Shown here: positions 34,636 through 43,194 of the stretch, piece by piece | How the letters are laid out: the number at the start of each line of letters is the position of its first letter | How positions within the stretch are numbered: position 1 is the first letter of the stretch | Source: Lactobacillus sp. Sy-1 | GTDB taxonomy: Bacteria > Bacillota > Bacilli > Lactobacillales > Lactobacillaceae | DNA length: 64,000 nucleotides | Direction of reading: 5' to 3' | NCBI RefSeq assembly: GCF_019303535.1 | Contig: NZ_JACCIU010000001.1 | Span: forward strand, 62,001-126,000 | Made by a program: the position numbers and the translations under genes | The notes under the pieces: model-generated | Told to the model about the DNA's origin: nothing | What the model saw: only the letters and a program-made list of their open reading frames with translations | The model's database searches: none

Positions 34636-35244
34636 TTGAAAATACTTGCACTAGGCGATTCAATTACCAACGGATACGATGGTGATCGAGACCTCACTAA
34701 CGGTACATATCCACAAGAACTTAGCAAATTGCTAAAATGTGAGGTTGATAATTACGGCGTTAACAATGCCATGATTACCCGGCACCAATTTGGTGATTTA
34801 ACCCCACGGGTTGAAAGCGTCGATTTCACTAAGTACGACCTGGTGATTATTTTTTACGGAACCAATGACTACGCCCATATGGAATCCTCATTAGCTGCCG
34901 TTGAAAAAGAATTAGGCACCGATATTGAGGCAATTAAAACTAAAAATCCACACGCCCAATTACTCGGAATTGTGCCCATGAACCGTTGGGACTTCAATCA
35001 AAACTCCGCTCAAATCGTTCGTGCTGGGGGGTATTCCTTTCAGGAACTGCAAGATGGAATTGCTAAAACGTATGCCAATCATCAAGTTAGCTGCCTTGAT
35101 TGGCGCAAAGTAGCGCCGCAATTGTTAACCGACGATAACTACCAAGAACGACTCCATGATGCTCACCTTCACCCCAATGCTAATACTTATGGAATCATGG
35201 CTGACTACATTGCTAGATTCATTAATAATCACCACTTAATTTAG
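34636..35244 (+). CDS. SGNH/GDSL-type hydrolase
   Basis: 202 residues, starting at a TTG with AAGGGGGA upstream. Block I is LALGDSITNG with the catalytic Ser (about 8), block III is IFYGTNDYAHM, and block V is DAHLHPNANTYG with the Asp and His of the triad. There is no signal peptide, so it is cytoplasmic, and it likely cleaves an ester or acetyl group from a small molecule or sugar. It is 13 bases before a LysR-type regulator on the same strand. Confidence 0.9.
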   Translation: MKILALGDSITNGYDGDRDLTNGTYPQELSKLLKCEVDNYGVNNAMITRHQFGDLTPRVESVDFTKYDLVIIFYGTNDYAHMESSLAAVEKELGTDIEAIKTKNPHAQLLGIVPMNRWDFNQNSAQIVRAGGYSFQELQDGIAKTYANHQVSCLDWRKVAPQLLTDDNYQERLHDAHLHPNANTYGIMADYIARFINNHHLI

Positions 35245-35257
35245 GAGGAATTTAGAC

Positions 35258-36151
35258 ATGATTTCCTTTGCATACCGTGCCTTTAGCGCGGTGGTTCAAG
35301 AAAAAAGTTTTTATAAGGCTGCTAAGCTATTAGACGTTACCCCCTCAGCAATTAGCCATGCAATCAATCAACTCGAAAAGTTTCTCGGATTCTCAGTATT
35401 CATTAGAAATCGTTCCGGAGTGAAATTAACCACTGATGGGAATGACGTTCTTCCAATCATCCAAGACATTATCAATACTCAACAACGCCTTGAACAAGAA
35501 GCAGCTAACATTACTGGTTTAAACGCTGGTTCGGTTAGAATGGGGGCGTTCAGCAGCGTTTGTATTAACTGGCTTCCACAAATTATTAGTACGTTCCGTG
35601 AGCAGTACCCAGATATCTTAATCACCGTTGATCAAGACTCATATGATGATATCGGTAACAATGCAAAGTTAGGCACGATTGACATCGGATTTACTTGTGA
35701 TCCGATTATTGAGAAATTGATAAGGGTGCCACTAGTAAAGGACCAGATTTATTGCATCACACCGAGTGACTTTGTGCCATTAAACGGTGAGACCATTACG
35801 ACCGAAGATGTTAAACATCAAAGCTTTATTCTACAACGGAGTGACTACTATGGTGACACAAAAAAAGTGTTAGACCGCTATAACGTTACCAATGCAGCCC
35901 TTCAATTTAGTATTGATGATCAATCAATGCTTGCGATGGTGCGAAGTAAGCTCGGAATGGGAATCCTCCCTAAGCTCGCCTTAACTAACATCCCAACCGG
36001 TGTTAGAATTTATCCATTTGATCAAAAATACTACCGCACTATCTATCTGGTAATTAATTCGGTTCAGATTAAAACCCCGGCAACCAGAAGGATGCTTGAC
36101 CATATTAAGGAATTTATCCAAGCTCGTTATCCAACCGGAATTTTAGACTAA
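35258..36151 (+). CDS. LysR family transcriptional regulator
   Basis: 297 residues. The N-terminal winged helix-turn-helix reads YKAAKLLDVTPSAISHAINQ, then LEKFLGFSVFIRNRSGVKLT (residues about 20-60). The C-terminal two-lobed effector domain (about 90-290) contains DIGFTCDP and LGMGILPKLAL. It lies 13 bases downstream of the SGNH hydrolase gene, so it probably controls or accompanies it. Effector unknown. Confidence 0.93.
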   Translation: MISFAYRAFSAVVQEKSFYKAAKLLDVTPSAISHAINQLEKFLGFSVFIRNRSGVKLTTDGNDVLPIIQDIINTQQRLEQEAANITGLNAGSVRMGAFSSVCINWLPQIISTFREQYPDILITVDQDSYDDIGNNAKLGTIDIGFTCDPIIEKLIRVPLVKDQIYCITPSDFVPLNGETITTEDVKHQSFILQRSDYYGDTKKVLDRYNVTNAALQFSIDDQSMLAMVRSKLGMGILPKLALTNIPTGVRIYPFDQKYYRTIYLVINSVQIKTPATRRMLDHIKEFIQARYPTGILD

Positions 36152-36182
36152 AAAAGACTACTCAGTGAGCAGCCTTTTTTTA
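36152..36182. terminator. Convergent terminator after the LysR gene
   Basis: AAAAAGACTACTC-AGT-GAGCAGCCTTTTTTT; imperfect stem with A- and T-runs, probably used from both sides. Confidence 0.7.
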
Positions 36183-36195
36183 TCGCTTAATTTAA

Positions 36196-38139
36196 CTATT
36201 CAGCACTTAAACTTTCAATTGGATCAAGCTTAGCAGCCCGTCCTGATGGAAGAAGTGCCGCAAGAAGATTAATTACAATCGCAACAACAATTCCGAAGAT
36301 TGCGTTTCCTGGTGTAATTTGAATAATTGAATAATTAATGGCGCCACTAGCGGCTGAATTAATTCCCCATTCAATCAAGTAGGCAACGATTGTAGCGGAA
36401 ACTGATGAGAATAATCCAAGTAGCAATGATTCACTAAAGAATAGTCCTCTAACGTTCCCCTTTGTAACCCCAAGGGCCCGGAGAATTCCGATTTCCTTAG
36501 TCCGTTCAGCAACACTAATGTAAAGAACCACGATAATCATGATTGCAGAAACCAATAGTGAGATTCCGGCAATGGCAGCAAGAACGTTAACCGCTAAGCT
36601 GATGTATGTGTTCAATGTTGAAACAATTGAACCAGCACCAGTGATTTGGAAGTCCTTCTTACCATTTGAATCCTTTAACGCCTTAATACTATCTTGAGTT
36701 GGGTTAACTTCAGCTACCCCACCCTTAATGTTAGCAGTCACAAAATTAGTCTTTAGAGTTTGGTTATTAGAACTGTAAATGCTCTTTAATGTATTGTAAC
36801 TAACGGCAATAACTGGTGAAGCACTGTCAGAGATCCCACTAACGGTAACCTTCCGACTCATTTGAGTTGGTTGACCGTTCTTACCAGTAGTCGCAAATGA
36901 AAGGTCAATCTGCTTACCAACTAATGATTTGTAATCACTCTTAATCTTTTGAGCAACACTCTTTGGTAATAAGATGGTGTTCAACTTACTTGGCTTATCA
37001 CCCTGCTTAATACTCTTTTCTAACATTGTAGAGTTATAAGTCTGTAGAATTTGTCCTTGAGTTGCTTTACCATTGTAAGTTAACTGTGGACTAAGGGCCA
37101 TTGAACCCTTTTCAACTGACTTAACGTTCTTAACATCCCTAATCTTATTAATATCACTATTAGTAACATTGGACTTAAGAATTGCGGATGCATCAGTACT
37201 ACTATCGCCCTTCCCCTTAGTAACCTGAACTGAGTTTGGGTTAATTTGATCATAGATTTGGTGATTAATGTAGCCCTTGATTCCGTTACCAAGTCCTAAC
37301 ATAAAAATCACACTGAAAATCCCAATAGCACCCCCGAAGATGATTAAGAGGTTCCGCTTAAGATTATAAGTCATTTGTTGGAATGCCATCTTGAACGTAT
37401 CAACAATGCTTAATGGGTGCAACTTCATCCCACTGGATGGTTCAGTCTTGTAAGCATCCCGTAATTTCTTATCACTATCGATTTGACCACTGGCCATGTG
37501 AACCACCCGGGTCCCGTAAGCAGCAACCTTATCGGAGTGGGTAACGGTAAGCACTAATTTACCTTCTGAAGCAATCTCATCCAATAACTTCAAAATTTCG
37601 TCAGTGTTTTGGGCATCTAAAGCCCCAGTTGGTTCATCGGCAATGATGATATCTGGATCAGACGCCAAGGCCCGGGCAATCGCAACCCGTTGCTTTTGAC
37701 CACCGGATAATTGATTTGGATGCTTGTGAATGTGTTCACCAAGCCCAACCCGTTTCAATAGGTCTTCTGAACGCTTATTTTGTTCAGAACGTGATAGGTC
37801 ACTCATTTCAAGTGCCACCCGCACGTTATCCAAGATGGTCATGTGACCAATCAAATTGAAGTTTTGGAAGATAAAACCAATCGTTTTCCGCCGGTATTCA
37901 TCTAATTGCTTATCAGTATCATGCTTTAAGGAACTACCATTTAATAGCACGTCCCCCTGGTAATTACTGTCTAATCCACCAATGATGTTCATCAATGTAG
38001 ATTTTCCACCACCAGATTCTCCAAGCAGTGAAACAAATTCACCATGGTTAAACTCTAGGCTAATCCCCTTTAGGACTTTGAATTCTTCCTTACCGAGGTA
38101 GTATGACTTTCGAATATCTTTTAATTCAAGTAACGCCAT
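36196..38139 (-). CDS. MacB-like ABC exporter, ATPase fused to permease
   Basis: 647 residues from the ATG at 38139 (MALLELKDIRKSYYLG), with GAGAGGAG upstream; an upstream ATG adds six residues and is less well placed. The N-terminal ATPase has Walker A GESGGGKST (about 41), signature LSGGQKQR and Walker B IIADEPTGALD. A membrane helix (about 265-288) is followed by an extracellular MacB-PCD-like domain (about 290-505) and three C-terminal helices of FtsX type (SVAERTKEIGILRALGV between them). Exporters of this shape move peptides, antibiotics or lipids or act in mechanotransmission. A second, more AT-rich paralogue begins at the right end of the window. Confidence 0.9.
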   Translation of the reverse strand: MALLELKDIRKSYYLGKEEFKVLKGISLEFNHGEFVSLLGESGGGKSTLMNIIGGLDSNYQGDVLLNGSSLKHDTDKQLDEYRRKTIGFIFQNFNLIGHMTILDNVRVALEMSDLSRSEQNKRSEDLLKRVGLGEHIHKHPNQLSGGQKQRVAIARALASDPDIIIADEPTGALDAQNTDEILKLLDEIASEGKLVLTVTHSDKVAAYGTRVVHMASGQIDSDKKLRDAYKTEPSSGMKLHPLSIVDTFKMAFQQMTYNLKRNLLIIFGGAIGIFSVIFMLGLGNGIKGYINHQIYDQINPNSVQVTKGKGDSSTDASAILKSNVTNSDINKIRDVKNVKSVEKGSMALSPQLTYNGKATQGQILQTYNSTMLEKSIKQGDKPSKLNTILLPKSVAQKIKSDYKSLVGKQIDLSFATTGKNGQPTQMSRKVTVSGISDSASPVIAVSYNTLKSIYSSNNQTLKTNFVTANIKGGVAEVNPTQDSIKALKDSNGKKDFQITGAGSIVSTLNTYISLAVNVLAAIAGISLLVSAIMIIVVLYISVAERTKEIGILRALGVTKGNVRGLFFSESLLLGLFSSVSATIVAYLIEWGINSAASGAINYSIIQITPGNAIFGIVVAIVINLLAALLPSGRAAKLDPIESLSAE

Positions 38140-38233
38140 TTTCGTTCTCCTCTCCAAATTGAGTGATTTTTTAATATCTTTGTTAACTTTGTTTCCAATA
38201 GTATATCAGAATATAATAAACGTTGAAAGTGAT

Positions 38234-38253
38234 TTAACCTAAAAAAAGGTTAA
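38234..38253. promoter_or_regulatory. Dyad upstream of the MacB-like exporter
   Basis: TTAACCT-N6-AGGTTAA lies next to a likely minus-strand promoter (TTTCAA, 17 bp, TATACT with extended TGA). It may be an operator or a weak hairpin; no assignment of the binding protein is possible. The remaining gap to 38405 shows only AT-rich DNA and the GNAT promoter. Confidence 0.3.
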
Positions 38254-38405
38254 GAAATTTTAAAGTCCAATATTCCAAAGTTTTATTTGTAAAAATTACA
38301 ATATCAGTGTACGATATAAAAATCGTGCATTTCACATTCTTTGTATTTTATAACCTTTAGAATTAAAATTAATTATAATTAGATAATGAATAAGGAGCGA
38401 TTAAT

Positions 38406-38849
38406 ATGGAAATCAAGTGGCATCTAGAATCATTTGAACATTTAATGAACGATGAAATCTGGCAGATCTATGCTCGGCGGGTTCAAGTATTCGTGGTTGA
38501 ACAAGACCGAGCTTTCCAAGAAATTGATAAATTAGATAAGCACGCATTCCACCTCTGGGCAACTAACGAAGAAGATAAGGTTGTTGCGTACGCTCGAATT
38601 TATCGAGAGGAAGATTACATTTCATTTGGACGGGTTCTAACTACCCCAGACACCCGCGGAATGGGGATGGGTAAGGAACTAATGAACCACGTAATGAAGG
38701 CAATCGAGGAAAATTATCCTGGTGAACCAGTTAAAATTCACGCCCAAGCAGACAAACAACATTTCTATGAAAAATTCGGTTTCGTTGCCCATGGTGATGA
38801 ATATACCCATATTCATACTCCCCATATTTTTATGGTAAAGGAAAAATAA
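38406..38849 (+). CDS. GNAT family N-acetyltransferase (ElaA-like)
   Basis: 147 residues. The acetyl-CoA binding core is RVLTTPDTRGMGMGKELMNHVM (Arg/Gln-x-x-Gly-x-Gly type), with VVAYARIYREED before it and KHFYEKFGF-like AQADKQHFYEKFGFVAHGD after. ElaA proteins acetylate an unknown small substrate. AAGGAG lies eight bases before the ATG. Single gene with its own terminator. Confidence 0.93.
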   Translation: MEIKWHLESFEHLMNDEIWQIYARRVQVFVVEQDRAFQEIDKLDKHAFHLWATNEEDKVVAYARIYREEDYISFGRVLTTPDTRGMGMGKELMNHVMKAIEENYPGEPVKIHAQADKQHFYEKFGFVAHGDEYTHIHTPHIFMVKEK

Positions 38850-38862
38850 ATCATATTCGATC

Positions 38863-38896
38863 AGGTCTCCTCATCATTAGGAGGCCTTTTTATTTT
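38863..38896 (+). terminator. Intrinsic terminator after the GNAT gene
   Basis: AGGTCTCCT-N7-AGGAGGCCT, followed by TTTTATTTT. Confidence 0.9.
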
Positions 38897-38936
38897 CCAA
38901 TCATCTTACTAAATATAACTAAATAATTTAGATAAT

Positions 38937-38950
38937 CAACATCTGTTGAA
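38937..38950. promoter_or_regulatory. Putative TetR operator in the tetR promoter
   Basis: The inverted repeat TCAACATCTGTTGA lies at the -35 position of a TATAAT box (38961-38966), about 85 bases upstream of the tetR start. It shares CAACA-N2-TGTTG with the palindrome between tetR and its MFS partner. Confidence 0.5.
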
Positions 38951-39034
38951 TTAATAAGAGTATAATTACTTTTAAAAATAAATACAAACGACTTTTATTA
39001 GACAAAAGTTGATTAAAATCCAAAGGAGACTGAC

Positions 39035-39613
39035 ATGCAGGGAAAACATGACCTAAGAATTAAAAAAACTAACTATGCAATTAAGCAAGCCTTCTGGAAA
39101 CTGATTATCGACCATGGAATTAAAAACGTGACCACTAAGCAAATCATCGAGACCGCTCACATTAATCGAACCACCTTTTATAATCACTATGCTAATAAGG
39201 CTGCCCTGCTTTCCAAGGTGGAGGATGATCTGATTGACCAAATTAATCAGGAAGCCAAGCGAATTCCACTCGACGCCACTTTAACCAGTAGTCCTTGGCA
39301 AGAATATCATAAACGAATCATCCGAGTGTTATATGAAAATGGCGAATATATCAAAACATTAATTGATAATGATGAATCACAGTTTCTCCAAAAAATTATT
39401 CATCAAAATCGCCTATCATTAAGGGAAATGAAGGTATTGGATCACATTACCATTCCTGAAAACTACGTTATCGAAGGCCTCTTTGGACTTGCTAGCACTA
39501 TTATTTACGAGTGGGTCAAATCTGGATATCGGGAAACTCCAGATGAATTTTTCACTATTTTTCAAAAAATGATTCAACCAGTCCTAATTAGTAACGGAAT
39601 TATAAAAAAATAA
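39035..39613 (+). CDS. TetR/AcrR-type transcriptional regulator
   Basis: 192 residues. A TetR N-terminal helix-turn-helix covers about 10-60 (GIKNVTTKQIIETAHINRTT then FYNHYANKAALLSKVE). The C-terminal ligand domain is divergent, and the family member cannot be named. GGAG lies seven bases before the ATG. It is followed by a 20-bp palindrome and an MFS transporter, so it is probably a repressor of itself and the transporter. Confidence 0.9.
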   Translation: MQGKHDLRIKKTNYAIKQAFWKLIIDHGIKNVTTKQIIETAHINRTTFYNHYANKAALLSKVEDDLIDQINQEAKRIPLDATLTSSPWQEYHKRIIRVLYENGEYIKTLIDNDESQFLQKIIHQNRLSLREMKVLDHITIPENYVIEGLFGLASTIIYEWVKSGYRETPDEFFTIFQKMIQPVLISNGIIKK

Positions 39614-39630
39614 GCAACAATTGTTGCTTA
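39611..39630. promoter_or_regulatory. 20-bp perfect palindrome between tetR and MFS gene
   Basis: TAAGCAACAATTGTTGCTTA spans the tetR stop. It has no loop and no T-run on the plus strand, so it is a poor plus-strand terminator and a better operator. Its core CAACA-N2-TGTTG matches the site upstream of tetR. Confidence 0.55.
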
Positions 39631-39700
39631 AAAATAATATTGGTCTATACTTATATTGGAATATTTTACATATTATTAATACATTAATGAGGTGTTTAAA

Positions 39701-40930
39701 ATGAGTAAAGACGCATCAAATTGGAATGCTAAAACTTTAATTCATAGGTTTGCAATTCTCTCAATTTCACTAATTATTACCACCGGGACTGCAATATCAC
39801 CAGCATTGCCAGCAATGGAAAAAACGTTTTCTAATTATCCATCATCATTAGTTGATATGGTGGCAACAATTCAACAAATCCCTGCTTTTATCGTGCTACT
39901 ATTCTCATCAAGCATTGCTAAAAAATTTGGCATGAAGAATATGATTGGATTAGGACTACTATTAATGGGAATTTCGGGGGTCCTACCTGCGATTTTCCCA
40001 AACCTCTGGATTATTTTAGGGCTAAGAATTATCTTTGGGATTGGAATCGGGCTGTTTAATTCCCTTGCCATTACCATTATTGATAACTTCTATGACGGTC
40101 ATGATCAATCTCAAATGTTAGGGGTACGAAGCTCATTCGAACAAATCGGAATTTGTATCACTAATATTTTAGTAGGAGCATTGCTTAGTATTGGTTGGCA
40201 AGCATCATTTCTATCCTATTCAATGGCGTTCATCGTGTTGGTTATCTTCTGGCTAATCGTGCCAAAAGTTGATAATCACACCGATGAGGGGATTGATGAT
40301 GAAAGAAAGGAAAAGCCTAAGGCTACCGTTAATTCACGGGTAATCGGAGCTGGATTCATGTGTAGCTTAATGACCATCGGGATGGCCATTGTTAGTGTTT
40401 TAGTTCCATCAATCATCGTTTCACTCAAGATTGGAACCGCTCAGGATGGTAGTTTTGTAATTACTCTCTTTACATTAGTTAGTATGACCATGGGATTTCT
40501 ATTTGGAAAATTTGTTAGTATCCTTGGGAAGTTCGTCTACCCATTAGGATTACTATGCTTGTCAGTTGGAACGATCTTGCTAAACTATGCTCACAGCATC
40601 CCAATGATCATCGTTTCAATTGCCATCATTGGCTGTACCTTCCCGCTTGCTGGTAACTACCTATTTAGTTTAATGGACGTTATCGCACCTAAGAATTCAA
40701 CCGCCCTTGCTAACTCAGTATTATTAGTGGGTAGTAACATGGGAACTGCATTCTCACCAATTGTGGTTAAGCTTTTGAATGGAGTTTCCCCAATGGGGGG
40801 CGCTCAGCCTGGAATTGGTCTCTTTGGGGTTATCATTGCGTTGATGGTATTATCAGCAGCCCTTGTTCAAATCTTCAACCATAAAAAACCTAAGATTGAA
40901 GTTGATGAACGAAATCGGAATCGTTATTAA
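39701..40930 (+). CDS. MFS transporter (12-helix)
   Basis: 409 residues from the ATG at 39701 (MSKDASNWNAK), which has GAGGTG six bases upstream; an in-frame GTG just before overlaps the ribosome site. Twelve hydrophobic helices, with a motif A-like loop SSIAKKFGMKNMIGLG after helix 2, a central charged loop (about 190-205, TDEGIDDERKEK), and RIIFGIGIGLFNSLA in helix 4. Likely exporter of a small molecule, under control of the adjacent TetR protein. Substrate unknown. Confidence 0.88.
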   Translation: MSKDASNWNAKTLIHRFAILSISLIITTGTAISPALPAMEKTFSNYPSSLVDMVATIQQIPAFIVLLFSSSIAKKFGMKNMIGLGLLLMGISGVLPAIFPNLWIILGLRIIFGIGIGLFNSLAITIIDNFYDGHDQSQMLGVRSSFEQIGICITNILVGALLSIGWQASFLSYSMAFIVLVIFWLIVPKVDNHTDEGIDDERKEKPKATVNSRVIGAGFMCSLMTIGMAIVSVLVPSIIVSLKIGTAQDGSFVITLFTLVSMTMGFLFGKFVSILGKFVYPLGLLCLSVGTILLNYAHSIPMIIVSIAIIGCTFPLAGNYLFSLMDVIAPKNSTALANSVLLVGSNMGTAFSPIVVKLLNGVSPMGGAQPGIGLFGVIIALMVLSAALVQIFNHKKPKIEVDERNRNRY

Positions 40931-40932
40931 TT

Positions 40933-40970
40933 AAAAATGTCCGCTACGAATTTACGTAGCGGACATTTTT
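40933..40970. terminator. Bidirectional terminator after the MFS gene
   Basis: 16-bp perfect arms AAAAATGTCCGCTACG and CGTAGCGGACATTTTT around a 6-base loop; convergent genes on both sides. Confidence 0.93.
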
Positions 40971-40983
40971 AATTAGAAGTAAA

Positions 40984-43071
40984 TTATTTAATTGGTGCCG
41001 TAGTTTTAAGGATTTCTGGTTTCCATAACATTAGTAGGTAGCCATATCCCTGTGAATCGAAGGTTAAATCTTCAAATTCACGACCGGTATTAAATGAAAT
41101 GTAGTTAATGTCTGATGGTTGAACGGTCCCAGCGCCTAACTTATCAGCGGGCACTGAAGTAATAATATCATCAGAAACAATGTATAAACGATTATTAACG
41201 GGGTTATAAGTTAACCCTTGGTTATGCTTTCCACCCCAATTAATGGTTTGTGGAACTGGTGAAAAGTTAACCTGACCAGTGGTTTCGTTAAACTGGCCCT
41301 TGAAAATTTGGTATTTGCTTCCTGACTTACGACCAAAGTAAGCATTCCCATCATTATCAAACGTCAAGGTATGGATTGCATAGTTCAAGTTATTGTGTAA
41401 CAACTGGAAGTTAAACTGCTTGACCGGCTGGAGCGTATTTGCATCCAACTCAGTAACCACATTGTTGGCGTTACTTGCCAAGTCCCCAGAGGTCTCATCT
41501 TGAGCCAAGTATAGGTTCTTAGTTACTGGGTTGTAAGAAAGCGTCTGTCCATGCCCAATGTTAATCAACGGACTAATTTGGGCTGCATGGGCAATTGCGG
41601 AATACTTAGCAAAATCAACTTGGTTTTGAGTCAGTTGATCAATTGCCTTTTGAGCGTTGACAACCGCTTGGTTAGCATCATCAACGGCCTGTTGGTCTTG
41701 AACAACTAAGTCTTTAGCATCCTTAACATTTTGGGTATCCGTCAACCATTTCTTAGCAAAGCCGTTGTTAAATTGGTCAATATAGCTGTTGTTAGTCGCC
41801 TTCTTACTCTTAATATCAGCCTTTTGACTGGTAATTTTAGCAAGTTTCTTAGTAAGTGGTGCTAATTTCTTTTGGTATTCTTGCTTAGAGATCTTCTTAA
41901 GCTTAGTGGTTCCAGTAGCATTACTGTCACTGGCACTACTATCACTAGCAGCACTAGCAGTACTATCAGAACTAGCGCTACTTGCGGAGCTTGCACTACT
42001 ACCATTAATTGTTGCAATACTATCACTATCATCGCTGCTATCGTCAGAACTATCAGCTGCGGATGAAGCTGCAGACGACTTAATTGCTACAACACTGGAC
42101 TTAACCTTCTTAGGAGTCTTACCCGTGTATGCAGCCTTTAAGTCACTCATTGATTGACGAACTTCTTGTTCAGTCGTAGCTAACTTGTTCAACCGCTTAT
42201 CATACGCACTGTTAGCTGCTTGGAATGTTGACACAAAGTTAGTTGGCGTCAACTTAACTGGCTTAGGCGTATTAGGATCAGTTTTCTTGTCCGCCTTGTA
42301 TGCAGTGTTAAGCTGGGCTTGAATCTTTGCAATCTGCTTTGTAACGGTGGCAGTACTCTTGTCCAATGCCTTTTGATAATCATCCACTTCTTGTTGATCG
42401 CTAGTTACCTGTTCCTTGGCGTTTTCAACTTGGTTTTGGGTGTTCTTTAATTGGCTGTTAGCATCATCTAAGTATGATTGATAGTTAGCGTATAGGGATG
42501 AGTGGTTATTTCCCGACTTAGTATATGGTGAGATATACTTCAATGCCTTCCATACTAAATCAACCCCACTATTGTCATCAGTTAAAACACCCAGTTGCTT
42601 TAAATCATCAGTGTTATAACGCACAATCGCTCCCTGATTAGTTCCAGTTCCCATGGATTCAACTACGTATATATTATTCCCAACTTGAACTGAGCTTTGG
42701 TAGTTCCCATGTTCAGTACTTTTAACGTGGAATCCTTCAGGCAAATAGTAATAAGTATTAAACGTAGTACTCCCATCTTGTGAAGTGTAACTATCAGGCT
42801 TGTTTTGGGCGTTCATGTCTAATTTAGTGTGAACGTATTTTTCAGGGACGGTTACTTTGGGAGCCGTCGTAGCAACGTTTTGAATCGAGCTATCATTGTA
42901 GCTGGCCATTGCGTTAGAACTATTATTTTCTTGTTGGATGTTAGTATTGGCATCTGGAACACTGTAAAATTGTTCAGCAGCATACACCTTCGTGTGTTGT
43001 TGTGAATAGCCAAATGCAAATATTCCCAATGAAATTGCGGAAATTGCTCCTAATCTAACCCATTTGTTCAT
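40984..43071 (-). CDS. Secreted protein with helveticin-like beta-propeller interrupted by a coiled-coil/Ser-rich insert
   Basis: 695 residues. Signal peptide about 1-31 (ending KVYA). One short beta-rich stretch lies at about 85-150 (YYYLPEGFHVKSTEHGNY, then VQVGNNIYVVESMG). It is followed by a helical segment (about 190-330), a Ser/Asp/Ala-rich stretch (about 335-400), and another helical segment (about 400-500). A second beta-rich part runs about 505-690 (IGHGQTLSYNPVTKNLYLAQD and GLTYNPVNNRLYIVSDD). The beta parts look like two halves of one propeller of the helveticin J type (recalled pattern, not searched). Helveticin-like proteins have been reported in bee-associated lactobacilli. No LPXTG. 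It could be a surface protein or a bacteriocin-like factor; function not known. Confidence 0.6.
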   Translation of the reverse strand: MNKWVRLGAISAISLGIFAFGYSQQHTKVYAAEQFYSVPDANTNIQQENNSSNAMASYNDSSIQNVATTAPKVTVPEKYVHTKLDMNAQNKPDSYTSQDGSTTFNTYYYLPEGFHVKSTEHGNYQSSVQVGNNIYVVESMGTGTNQGAIVRYNTDDLKQLGVLTDDNSGVDLVWKALKYISPYTKSGNNHSSLYANYQSYLDDANSQLKNTQNQVENAKEQVTSDQQEVDDYQKALDKSTATVTKQIAKIQAQLNTAYKADKKTDPNTPKPVKLTPTNFVSTFQAANSAYDKRLNKLATTEQEVRQSMSDLKAAYTGKTPKKVKSSVVAIKSSAASSAADSSDDSSDDSDSIATINGSSASSASSASSDSTASAASDSSASDSNATGTTKLKKISKQEYQKKLAPLTKKLAKITSQKADIKSKKATNNSYIDQFNNGFAKKWLTDTQNVKDAKDLVVQDQQAVDDANQAVVNAQKAIDQLTQNQVDFAKYSAIAHAAQISPLINIGHGQTLSYNPVTKNLYLAQDETSGDLASNANNVVTELDANTLQPVKQFNFQLLHNNLNYAIHTLTFDNDGNAYFGRKSGSKYQIFKGQFNETTGQVNFSPVPQTINWGGKHNQGLTYNPVNNRLYIVSDDIITSVPADKLGAGTVQPSDINYISFNTGREFEDLTFDSQGYGYLLMLWKPEILKTTAPIK

Positions 43072-43194
43072 TTAAATGATTCTCCTATCTGTATGTAATT
43101 CTTAATATATATATTACAACATATATTCATAAATATCCTATTTTCATTCTAAATGTTATAATATAGTAATAATTAACAACGAAAGGAAACATTA

